Of a stretch of 64,000 nucleotides of DNA, positions 38,192 to 48,606 are shown piece by piece (position 1 is the first letter of the stretch; each line of letters starts with the position of its first letter). Source of the DNA: Paramecium octaurelia (taxonomy: Eukaryota; Ciliophora; Oligohymenophorea; Peniculida; Parameciidae); NCBI GenBank assembly GCA_905182995.1, contig CAJJDP010000088.1, positions 267,381 through 331,380 on the forward strand, in the 5' to 3' direction. Under the pieces are notes generated by a model that had not been told where the DNA came from, ran no database searches, and saw only the letters and a list, made by a program, of their open reading frames with translations. The position numbers and the translations under genes were made by a program.

Positions 38192-39233
38192 ATAATAATT
38201 CCTTTTAACTGGGTTTCTACTTATTGTAGATTTAAAGAGGATGTTTAATTTATGGAGGAGAATTGACTGCAACTAATTTTGCATTCATCATTGAAGAATC
38301 AGATTCATTTGTAATTTACGAGATCGAATGCTGAGATTTTTAATCTTACTCTTTCATTAAGAATTTATTGTCAAACAAAGGGTGTGTAAACACTTATTCC
38401 CATCCTAAACGCTTTTATTCTTCATATTACAAACATCCCAATATGAATTATTATGACATCGGTGATATCTTTTTGCCTAGAATTGATAAACATTTTTAAT
38501 TTACTAAATTTGATATTGGTGTTTCTCTATTTATTAATTAAATCAAGAATATCCATAACATTCCATGGAGTTCTGCCTTCTATTAATTCATAATAAATAA
38601 GGCCTATACTCCATACATCACATTTGGAAGTGTATTATTTTCTTAACAGCACTTAAGGTGACATATATAAAGGAGTTCCTGCCAATGAATTCATTAGATC
38701 TCCTTCTAAGTGTTAGAATCGTTTCGCAAATCCAAAATCAGCTATCTTAAATATATTTTCAGAAGTAATCAAAATATTGGCAGGTTTTAAATCTCGATGA
38801 ATGATTCCTCTCTTAAATGATTATAAAATCCCTTTTAAAATCTGAGTCAAAATTGGTAAAGCTTATTATTCTGTTAGACAACCATATCTTTTCATGTATT
38901 CTCTCAAATCACCTCCTGTGCACAATTCACTAACAATGTAACAATTATTTGGTGTTTAGACAACATCTAATAATTTAACAATATTTGGGCAATCCAAATC
39001 TTTCATTATTTCAATTTCTTTCCTCAGAGATTGCTGATCATATTACAAAGGTACAACTTTAATAGCAACAACTTAACTTCAATTTAAATTTCTACATACT
39101 TTGTATCGATTTTCATTCCAACATATACAATCCCATATGACCCTCGTCCGATTACAGCTTATTAACTGAAAGTATAATTGAGAATTCTTTTATCTGGTTG
39201 AAGTTAAGATAGCTATTGAATTCGAGTCTGCAT
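38192..39233 (-). other. Duplicate 5' fragment of the ULK-type kinase gene
   Basis: Repeats the first roughly 330 codons, including the whole kinase domain and both introns, from the ATG at 39233 down to the N gap, where it stops abruptly. It should not be counted as a second kinase gene unless the duplication is confirmed in raw reads. Confidence 0.85.
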
Positions 39234-39516
39234 GATCGTTAATTAAATTAAATATCATTATGATTATTCTTTCAATTCTACTAACTCATAACAAAATGTC
39301 TTAGTTCATAAAGAATATTTTCAATTTATTTATAAGGTTGGATTAGTTAACAAATGCGTAAAATTTTTTAAGAGATATACATATAAATTAAAATTGAATA
39401 CAATATAATCTAATTTTTATTCATTTCTAACTTTGATAACGGATGATCAATTTTCAAACGGATTTCAAAATATCTTACTAATTAGATGCAATAAGTGATT
39501 CTTATAGTAAAATAAG
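38192..39516. repeat. Direct duplication, copy B
   Basis: Second copy of 36866-38190. It begins immediately after the N and then continues into unique sequence from 39517. Confidence 0.9.
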
Positions 39517-40250
39517 AAAACAATTAAGTAATATCATCACGAATGATATGATTTGCATACTTAAGTTAAATTGAAAATCAGATCAATGTTAATAAAATTT
39601 TTATATTAATATTTTAATTGGTCATTATAAAAATATTATTTATATATACCCAAACTTAGATAATTCTTAATAAACTTATAGGTGTTGTTTTGCCAAAAAG
39701 TGTTGTAAATCATTTTTCAAATATTATTTTTGGTAGTAGTTTGAAGCCAAAAAAGTATATTATTACGAACTTCCTAGTATATATATTATAATAAAGTAAA
39801 TCACCTTTAATTCAGATATCAAATGAAAAGATATAGATTTCTTATGACAAAAACTTCAAACAATCAATTTCCTATTATCGACCTTCAACTTTAAATTCTA
39901 AAATGAAACTGAAAGCCTGGATTTTGGATTAAATAGCATCTTAGTGATAATTTTAAATAGTTTAGACAAATATTTTTAGATTATGCTAGTTAATATCTAT
40001 TTTGTCTCAAAATATACCTAGACCTAATTGTAATAAATTATAGTTTATCAAGTAAGCATACTATATATCTCAAAAATAATAAGTCATAAATTCAAGATGA
40101 ATAAGAAATTCAATCCCAAACTAAACAATTATGATTAATTACACATATTATCTAAAATTAAGTATTTAGTTATATTATTTGAAAGAACAAATATTCAGAA
40201 TTATATAAAGATTTTATTGAATAACAAAAATGAATATAATGTAACTTTTA
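39517..40250. other. Intergenic spacer
   Basis: Unique AT-rich sequence between the duplicated kinase block and the K+ channel stop. No frame or structured element was recognised. Confidence 0.5.
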
Positions 40251-43200
40251 TCAAAGTGGCTAAATTTATGTTTTTTTTATATGCAATTTATTTCTCAACT
40301 TTTTACTTTATTTATGTAGAGTTAAAAGTTTAGAAAATTTGGCATTTTACTCTTTTTTAGTTACGACTTCCTTTTTTATTTCTTTTACATCAAAACTATC
40401 AGCTTTCAATTTATATTTATGGATAAAAGAATAAGGATACATCAAATACTTCACAAAAGACTAGAATATTTTTGGTAGATCTAATTCTTATAATTTCACT
40501 TTATAAAATTAATTCTAAACAGTTAATATCTGATCTACATTATTATGAACACCATAAAATTTAAATTGCCTTACAGTTTCAAATTTTTCTTAGGTCTCTT
40601 CTAATCCTTGTTGGAGAGATAACAACACTTACAATTTCATCCTCAAAAATTCCATTTCTTGATAATCCTTATCAATACATTCAATATTATGATTTTAAAT
40701 GTATTTTAATCGTCTTTTAATACCACTCAATAAAGATCTTTATTCTAAATCTCTATAGTTCTCACTACTTAAAGAAGCTAAAATATTCTTTGTTTGGGCT
40801 TTACTGCTCTTCTTATTTACAATTTTGTTTAGACTTTTGACAACCTCAACTACTCTTTTGAATTTTTTAATCCCTTTAAAAGGTTGTAAAGTGAAATCAT
40901 CGACAAGCAATGATAGTGATTTTTTTGATATCATGTTTTATACAATACTCCTTCTTGATTATTAAGGTTATTAAAAAGGTTATTATTTAGGAGATGACTC
41001 TAATTGAAACTCTTCCTTTATAGAATCTGCCATTGTATAATTTATTGATCTTATAAATTAAGGAGTATGCAACTTTTGTTTATCTTTTTCAGAATCATCG
41101 TCAATTTCCTCATAAAATAAACATTATTTATAATTATCAGCTTAAAACAATTTCGCTGTTTCTTGAATCAAATCTAAATCATGTTTAACTGAAAAATATC
41201 CATGTTATCTTTTTTGATTTCTTCGAAATTTTAATTTCATTGATTCATTCCTTTTTTAAAATCTAGAAAATTAATATTTTTTTATAATGAACTCTTTGTC
41301 AGGAATAAAATGAACTAAAGGGCAATCAATTACCTTATGAGCTATGCTATTACAGGAAAAGCAAGCTAATTTAAGAAACTAAGAGTCTTCATTTAAAATT
41401 AAATCATCATGCATTTCTCTAAAGATCTCATAATCTTCAGGAAATTCCGGAATAATTTTCAAAAAGTCATCTCTGGATAATAATAATAGTTTTGAAAATC
41501 CTAAACTCTTGAATCTTTCTCTGGCTTTTACTCCAGTTATGAAAGACATTAATCCAAGACTACTGCCTTTAGAAACAGTATTCACAATTGAAATTGAATT
41601 ATATGAAACATGGTTTTATAGCATTTCATTCTCAATAAAAATTTAGATTTCCCCTTCCTCAACAAAACATATACATTGATTCAGCTTCTATTCTGGAAAA
41701 AAATGATTGAAATCTATAATGTTTTCTGGCTATACAACAATCGATTTGATCTTTTTAACCAACTTTTTCTTTAATTATTCACTAAAATAATTCTTAAATA
41801 AAGGACAATTATTTAAAATCATAGAATTCGCTTCAAATTATAGGTTTTCTCTGAGGTTTTCGGATAATTAATTAATAATTTGCTTTTCTTCCTAAGTTTC
41901 TTCTTGTTAATTACAAGACCAATAGTAATTCAAATATTCTCTTATCTTAAATTATAATTAATAACTAATCTTTTTATTTTGCATGTAAGTATTTATTGCT
42001 TACACCTTCTTTCTCTTCTCTTTTGTATAAAATGATATTTTGTCTATGATCGCTCCTACAGTACTTACACTATAAGATAATTAAATGCTGCAAATCATCA
42101 TAAACATAATGCATAATACTGTTTCTAAGCTACTTTACGGAGTTATATCACCATAACCTACTGTAAACATAGTAACAGTTGAAAAATAAAAGGAATATAG
42201 ATACTATTCATTCCAATTCATTTAATCTAAGTTTTTTAAATGTAACCAAGTTTTGTGATTATTTTTTAATTAGTAATATCCAATCCAAAACCATAAACAA
42301 GAAAATATATGTAAGACAAAAAATAGTAAAAAAAATAATTTGCCTAATTCTAACAATGAACTCATCTATTTTGATAAATTTAAAGCTTCTTCAACTTATT
42401 CTGATAATTTTGATACATTCTTATATTAAATAAGAAACAACAGTAATAATAATTGATACCAATTCTCAGTTAAGCTTACTGTTTAATTTTTGAACACAGA
42501 TATTATTAAAAAAATTATTAAGAATAAAATTGATACAATGTCTAATCCATAGCTTTTTGTTAAAACATATTGAACAATTTTACGTCGATCAGTTACAATA
42601 GACCCAAATTCATAAAATGCTTGATTAAAACTGATAATATAATCAATTATTAATAAGGCAAGCATAAGCGAAGTAGGTATAATTAGAAAATCAAACATAA
42701 ATTATTCCATTTCCCAAGCAAGATCTAGAGGAATTATAAAGATGAAATAAAATCTTGCCGCTGTCACTATTCCATCCCATATCAATTTCAATTTTGATTC
42801 TGGATATATTAATGGAATTTTTTTTATGAATAATACCCATCTTTATTGAATTTAAGAGGTTATTTATTTAAATCTCCTAGAAAATTGATTTTCTATTTTT
42901 CTAACTTATTTTACAATAATAGGTGTTAATTTTATAGTGTTTTCTCTAAATAAATTTATATCAAATGAAGCACCCAGATCATTGATTACTTCGAAGTGAT
43001 ATCTATCAAATAAGGAATTTAGCTTCTTTTTAAATGATATTTTGTGAACAAACTTTTGAATTAGAAAATATTGGAAAAAATCTCTATAAACCTTTTCTTG
43101 TGTTGTATTTACACTTATTCTGTCTTAAGAGTGTGATTTTTAAGCAGATGAAAGATAGCTAGGTTTAGTTTAATTTATATTATTAGGAGAAATTGGAGTT

Positions 43201-43373
43201 GAATTTTCTTATTCTTTATAATTCAAATTCATTGAGTTTTCGCTAACATTTTTTCGATTGTCTTTAAATTTGCTTACTGAAAAATAAACCTCAGACAATG
43301 AATAGTTTAGAAAATCCTATTAGTCATCTAAAGGTTACTCTGTCATCATTAGCTATGGAATTTGTGTTGACAT
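40251..43373 (-). CDS. Voltage-gated K+ channel with cyclic-nucleotide-binding domain (EAG/CNG class)
   Basis: A 1040-residue intronless frame. The cytosolic N-terminus ends in I-Y-P-E-S-K-L-K-L-I-W-D, typical of ciliate CNBD channels, then S1-S6. The pore helix and filter read T-M-F-T-V-G-Y-G-D near residue 403, the K+-selective signature. A C-linker and a CNBD (about residues 540-680, containing F-V-E-E-G-E-I) follow, then a long Lys/Gln-rich tail with C-x2-C (C-F-S-C-N). The phosphate-binding cassette lacks the usual G-E and instead reads G-S-S-L-G-L-M-S-F, so nucleotide binding is doubtful, as in EAG/ERG channels. S4 has few arginines (Y-K-N-V-S-K-L). Such channels set ciliary and membrane excitability. 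Confidence 0.9.
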
Positions 43374-43759
43374 CAACTTGATTTTCAATTAGAAAATTTA
43401 CTTTTGTTAAAATTTATATAGTTTAATGATTGAAAGTCAAAAGAAAAAATGTTCAAACTACCGAAATACTAATGGTTTATCATTTGTAATTTACCTAGCA
43501 TTTATTTGATCATAAATATTTTCTCAAAATAATCATTATATTCATGTGTTTTATATGTAAAAGAATTTCCTTAAAATCAAGAAAAATAATATTAGATGAA
43601 AGAAAATAATTATTTTTTTGATTATTTTAAATCAGATTTTGATTGTTGGAAGATAAACATTAGTATACATCAATTAAATTTTGATTAATATATTCTTAAA
43701 TTTAACAATCACAAATTATTTTAATTATCATTATCATTTATAAAACACATTTTTAATAA
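43374..43759. other. Intergenic spacer flanking a transposase gene
   Basis: About 390 bp, AT-rich, holding the K+ channel promoter side and the 3' flank of the transposase gene. I looked for an inverted repeat matching 45050-45240 and found none convincing. Confidence 0.4.
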
Positions 43760-45046
43760 TCACAATTCTTTTCTTAACAAGCACTTTTACAGAACTGAAT
43801 ACACTGATTCTTAATAATTTTTTAGATTCTTTTGTTTTATTTGAGAAAAGCAGCTGTGAATTTCTTAATTCAATTTTAAACTTGTACGACAATCTTGTTT
43901 TGATAATCTTCTTTTCAAGTCACTCCACACATACTCAATAGGGTTTAATTATGGACTATATGGAGGCAAATAGACATGATTAACATATTTTTAAAACCTC
44001 TTTAGTCAGGTTATTTTCCTTATGAACTGAAGCATTATCAAACACGAAGACATAATTACTCAATCCATATTGCTAATTACAAACATGAACTAATTTAATT
44101 AGGTAATTTTTAATGAGCTCTGCATTCACATTGCATCTTACGCACTAATACAATAAAAGATCCTTGCTGATTCCCCCAATTATGTTTATCCTATCTCTAA
44201 TATCCATTCTATCAATAAAAAATGATTAATTTTTCTTACACCAAACTTTAGGTCTAATGTAATCCTTACCTAATCCTGTTTCATCAATATAAATTATCTC
44301 TTTCTATTGTTTTATATGGTAAAATATAGTTAATGCATATACATATTATTTACTTTTATTAACCCTTGTTGTGGCTTTAAAATTAATCTTTGATGCTAGC
44401 TTATAAGAAATTCCCATAGATTTGACTATTTTGATGAAGCTAGACTGTGATATCTGATTTTTACTTAATTTAAAATGATTTAAAAAATCATTAAAAATAT
44501 GTTACATTGAACTCAATTAAGTTTAATTTGAGTTAACTAAGTATTGATTAATCCAATCGCTATGTTATTCTTCAATCCAAAATAAATTTTCGTTTGTTTG
44601 ATTGCACTCTAAATCCAATTCGAAATTTAGTTATTTCAATTTTTTTAAGATAAGCCAGTGCAAACTGCTTAGGTGAAAATAGGAATTTTATTGTAATGAA
44701 GCTTTTTGATTATCTTTTTCATATTGTTGTGTTGCTTATATTGATTTTGAAAAGGCAGTGGGTGTTATTTAATTATCTTTTATTTTACGGTCTTTTGTTT
44801 TCGTTTGGCACTTTGTTGAATAAGTTAAGAACAAAATTATATTGCTTCATCATGTTAGAGTGAGTAATTCAGATTTCGTTCTTGAACTAATCGCAATTTA
44901 TTTATTGTTCCAAATGATCTATAATAATTCAAACATTGGCCAGAGCAATCATGATCATTCAACAAGATATTTTAGCAGAGATAATGTTTAGAATCCAAGC
45001 TTTATCTGCCTAATTCTCTATCGCTTTCCAACTCCTCTACTTACAT
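43760..45046 (-). mobile_element. Tc1/mariner-IS630-type DDE transposase gene
   Basis: A near-continuous frame of 429 codons from the ATG at 45046 to the TGA at 43760. The catalytic core is plain: first Asp in I-Y-I-D-E-T-G, second in V-F-D-N-A-S-V-H-K, then L-P-P-Y-S-P-Q-L-N-P-I-E-Y-V-W with the final Glu, spaced about 34 from the second Asp as in Tc1 elements. The N-terminal 200 residues are Cys/His-bearing and then helical, a plausible DNA-binding part. Two one-base frame changes lie at A-runs near 44644 (A7) and 43990 (A5) and cancel over the full length. They could be true decay or homopolymer errors. No terminal inverted repeats were identified. Such elements are normally removed from the somatic genome. 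Confidence 0.8.
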
Positions 45047-45192
45047 CTTTAATTAGAAATTAAATAAAAAATGTCTGTTAATAATGTAAAAAATTTCATA
45101 ATATAAAAACATTATTCAAAAATAAACTTACTACTTCAATTATTACTAGCATTATTATCATGCTCTAATTAAATAATTCAAATTTTCAATTT

Positions 45193-45228
45193 TTAATTCA
45201 AAAATCCATTTGTTAATTCAAAAATCCA
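45193..45228 (+). repeat. Short tandem repeat, 20-bp period
   Basis: The 16-mer ttaattcaaaaatcca occurs at 45193-45208 and again at 45213-45228. It lies between the transposase gene and the truncated gene. Confidence 0.7.
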
Positions 45229-45241
45229 ATTCTGAATTTGA

Positions 45242-45904
45242 AAATAAAAAATTATATTTACATTTAACGACCATGCAATTTCTATCAAGGAAGCCAATGC
45301 TGCCATAGGTTCTGTAGATTCAGCCTATAATGGCATCTTATTGAAAGGATACTACATTCCTAAAAGATCAAGCTCTCTAATAACAACTGATTATTTATTT
45401 AAGGTAATGACTAATAAGGTATTCCGCATTAAAATTTCTGATGTGAAGATTGGATAATTAATATAAAAAGCTAGTTCATAAAAGCTATTAGAGGGCTTGG
45501 AGTAATTGAATATTGGAAAGCCATGGGGATTTGATTAAGATCACCATCCAGACAATTAATGGATGGTGAATGTTTTATTCACATTAAACCCAAACCATAA
45601 ACTGTTTAAAGATTCTGTTCATGAATGCTAATCTATATTAACTTAAGAAGACTTGAAGTAATTGTTTTTGTATTATTAATATAGAATGATATAATCTTTT
45701 AATACATCCAGCGAACGACAGTCACAAGGAAGGTTTTTTCAAAGAACAAAATAATAGACTCTTGAATACAAATTATAAATGAAATAGGTAAGAGCCTAAA
45801 ATAAATAAAATAAACTTAAAAATAAAAAATAAGAGATCATTAAATTGAATCAATAGATTGAAGAACTAGAAGATGCTTCTATTTAAGAAGAGCACTAAAC
45901 ATGA
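45242..45904 (+). CDS. 5'-truncated gene with C-terminal coiled coil
   Basis: An open frame of 220 residues begins just after a TGA at 45239 and has no in-frame ATG until well inside (V-M-T-N-K). It has strong coding character from its first codons, so the true 5' end seems missing. The first 130 residues form a mixed globular part (G-K-P-W-G-F-D-Q-D-H-H-P-D-N-Q-W) and the last 70 a Lys/Gln/Glu coiled coil. The frame abuts the transposase element on its 5' side, suggesting loss of the 5' end at that junction. No family was recognised. The 3' two-thirds is duplicated beyond the N at 46628. Confidence 0.55.
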
Positions 45905-46627
45905 ATGTACTACAAGATATTTAATTATTATATTTAATACATATTTTGAAAAGTTATAACTATTTTAATTATAAAGTATGTCTTTAGCTCTCTATTAGTA
46001 TTGTTGTAAGTAAGAGATCAAATCTTAAATTTACTTGCTTTTAGAATGCTCTTAAAGAATATTAAAACTAACTGGATGATTTCATTATTTTACTGAAAAG
46101 GGATAGAAATTATAAGTACCTTTATATTAGCATTTAGTTAATTGAATAAACACCATAATGATATATATGACTTTAAAAAATAGTTCATTATCATACACAT
46201 GAGTTAATTAGCAAAGCAGTTTCAAATAATCATTTAATAGTAGAAAGTAATTAAATAAGGAATATTGGATATTATACATTTTAATATTGATTTATAGATT
46301 TTCAGTTAGTAGTACGTTAGTTGTAAAAAGAAGAAATAATCATCTCAGTTAAAGCAGTGATAACAATTAATTGATAAAATATAAGGAAGATTACAAAAAA
46401 AAAAAGAATAGAAAGCATCCTAGATGAATAAATCACATTGAGCTTTATAAATAGAAGAAAGTATAATAAACTTAAATTACTGAAGACTTAAATGATTAAA
46501 GTAAAAATAAATAATGCAGAGATGGAAATTAACTGTAAAATTTGACTGATGATAATAAAGTGAACATGATAATTTAGAAAATATAAAATTAAACCAATGA
46601 ATATATAATCTAAATTTAATTCATGTA
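45476..46627. repeat. Direct duplication, copy A (ends at N gap)
   Basis: About 1152 bp recurring at 46629-47783. Unlike the other two duplications this pair differs: I count about seven substitutions and two indels, all within the first roughly 310 bp of copy B. The remaining 840 bp appear identical. Confidence 0.9.
45905..46627. other. Spacer with two weak plus-strand ORFs
   Basis: Downstream of the truncated gene. Two short frames show some coding character: one from the ATG at 45978 (Tyr/Gln/Leu-rich, possibly with a long intron near 46010-46043) and one from the ATG at 46200 (53 residues, Gln/Lys-rich). Neither can be modelled cleanly and neither matches a family that I know. Confidence 0.3.
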
Positions 46628-46628
46628 N
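46628..46628. other. Single-N assembly gap
   Basis: A single N between the two near-identical blocks. Confidence 0.9.
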
Positions 46629-47060
46629 TCATAAAAGCTATTAGAAAGCTTGGAGTAATTGAATATTGGAAAGCCATGGGGATTTAATTAAGATCACCAT
46701 CCAGACAATTAATGGATGGTGAATGTTTTATTCACATTAAACCCAAACCATAAACTGTTTAGAGATTCTGTTCATGAATGCTAATCTATATTAACTTAAG
46801 AAGCTTGAAGTAATTGTTTTTGTATTATTAATATAGAATGATATAATCTTTGAATACATCCAGCGAACGAACGACAGTCACAAGGAAGGTTTTTTAAAAG
46901 AACAAAATAATAGACTCTTGAATACAAATTATAAATGAAATAGATAAGAGCCTAAAATAAATAAAATAAACTTAAAAATAAAAAATAAGAGATCATTAAA
47001 TTGAATCAATAGATTGAAGAACTAGAAGATGCTTCTATTTAAGAAGAGCACTAAACATGA
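46629..47060 (+). other. Duplicate 3' fragment of the truncated gene
   Basis: Repeats codons from about 79 onward of the gene at 45242-45904, with the stop at 47058-47060. A one-base deletion near 46803 and a 4-base insertion near 46868 put part of it out of frame relative to copy A. It is probably a poorer reading of the same locus. Confidence 0.75.
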
Positions 47061-47783
47061 ATGTACTACAAGATATTTAATTATTATATTTAATACATAT
47101 TTTGAAAAGTTATAACTATTTTAATTATAAAGTATGTCTTTAGCTCTCTATTAGTATTGTTGTAAGTAAGAGATCAAATCTTAAATTTACTTGCTTTTAG
47201 AATGCTCTTAAAGAATATTAAAACTAACTGGATGATTTCATTATTTTACTGAAAAGGGATAGAAATTATAAGTACCTTTATATTAGCATTTAGTTAATTG
47301 AATAAACACCATAATGATATATATGACTTTAAAAAATAGTTCATTATCATACACATGAGTTAATTAGCAAAGCAGTTTCAAATAATCATTTAATAGTAGA
47401 AAGTAATTAAATAAGGAATATTGGATATTATACATTTTAATATTGATTTATAGATTTTCAGTTAGTAGTACGTTAGTTGTAAAAAGAAGAAATAATCATC
47501 TCAGTTAAAGCAGTGATAACAATTAATTGATAAAATATAAGGAAGATTACAAAAAAAAAAAGAATAGAAAGCATCCTAGATGAATAAATCACATTGAGCT
47601 TTATAAATAGAAGAAAGTATAATAAACTTAAATTACTGAAGACTTAAATGATTAAAGTAAAAATAAATAATGCAGAGATGGAAATTAACTGTAAAATTTG
47701 ACTGATGATAATAAAGTGAACATGATAATTTAGAAAATATAAAATTAAACCAATGAATATATAATCTAAATTTAATTCATGTA
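46629..47783. repeat. Direct duplication, copy B
   Basis: Second copy of 45476-46627, with mismatches clustered at its start next to the N. That clustering is what a low-quality contig end would look like. Confidence 0.9.
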
Positions 47784-48606
47784 GACAAGTTCAATAAAAA
47801 AACACGCCAGCAACAAAATGTTTTAGGTATCTAGTTTAATTAAAAATTATATTTTACAAGTGACATTTGTTGATTAGAAATTATAAATTCTGTTTAAAGG
47901 AATTAAAAACTAACAGTGAAATGAAGATAATTATTAGTTAAAAAAATCTTAGAAAAAGAATTGTATAACATAAATCAAAAAAAATCATTAGTAATATAAT
48001 AATAATCTTAATATGAAACAGATTTAATTCTTCATACTGAGAAGGGTATATATTATAACTATATATAATTTATAGTTTGTTTTTGAGATTATATTTTATG
48101 CTTGATTGAATATAAAATTTAATAATTTCAAAAAAGAAGTCAATTCAAAAATTAAATATATATTTGTTATGATAAATACTCATATAGATATGAGAATTAT
48201 AAGAATCTTATAGCAATAGTGCTGTTTTTTTTTAATCTAAAACCTACTTTTCAAACACAAAAAAATTTTAGTGCTTAGAATGTTTTCATATTTTATTTAG
48301 AGATGATTTGCTCCTTATAAAATAACACATTTCAGTTGATGATTTCTTTCATAAAAATTCCCTTAGCATTAAGTTGTATTCAGAGCAGTATGAGTTTGAA
48401 AAATATAATCAAAATATTAAATGAAGATAATCTATTAAACTTAGTTTTTCTAAGTAGAGCAATAACACTATTAATATGATTTATTTTTTATAAAAATAAC
48501 GATAAATTACTTGAATTTATTTTCTATATTGTTTCTAATAAAATCTAGGTTTATTTATATTTTTATGCTTGAAAGTTATTAATATAATCAAAAAAAACAT
48601 AATTTA
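47784..48606. other. Intergenic spacer
   Basis: About 820 bp, AT-rich, upstream of the aminopeptidase gene. No supportable frame or structured element was seen. Confidence 0.5.

Noticed and set aside
38192-39233. Second ULK-type kinase gene
   Set aside because: Appears identical to the first over 1325 bp and is truncated exactly at an N; treated as an assembly duplicate.
43600-45240. Terminal inverted repeats of the transposase element
   Set aside because: Comparison of the two flanks gave only AT-rich chance matches; no pair good enough to name.
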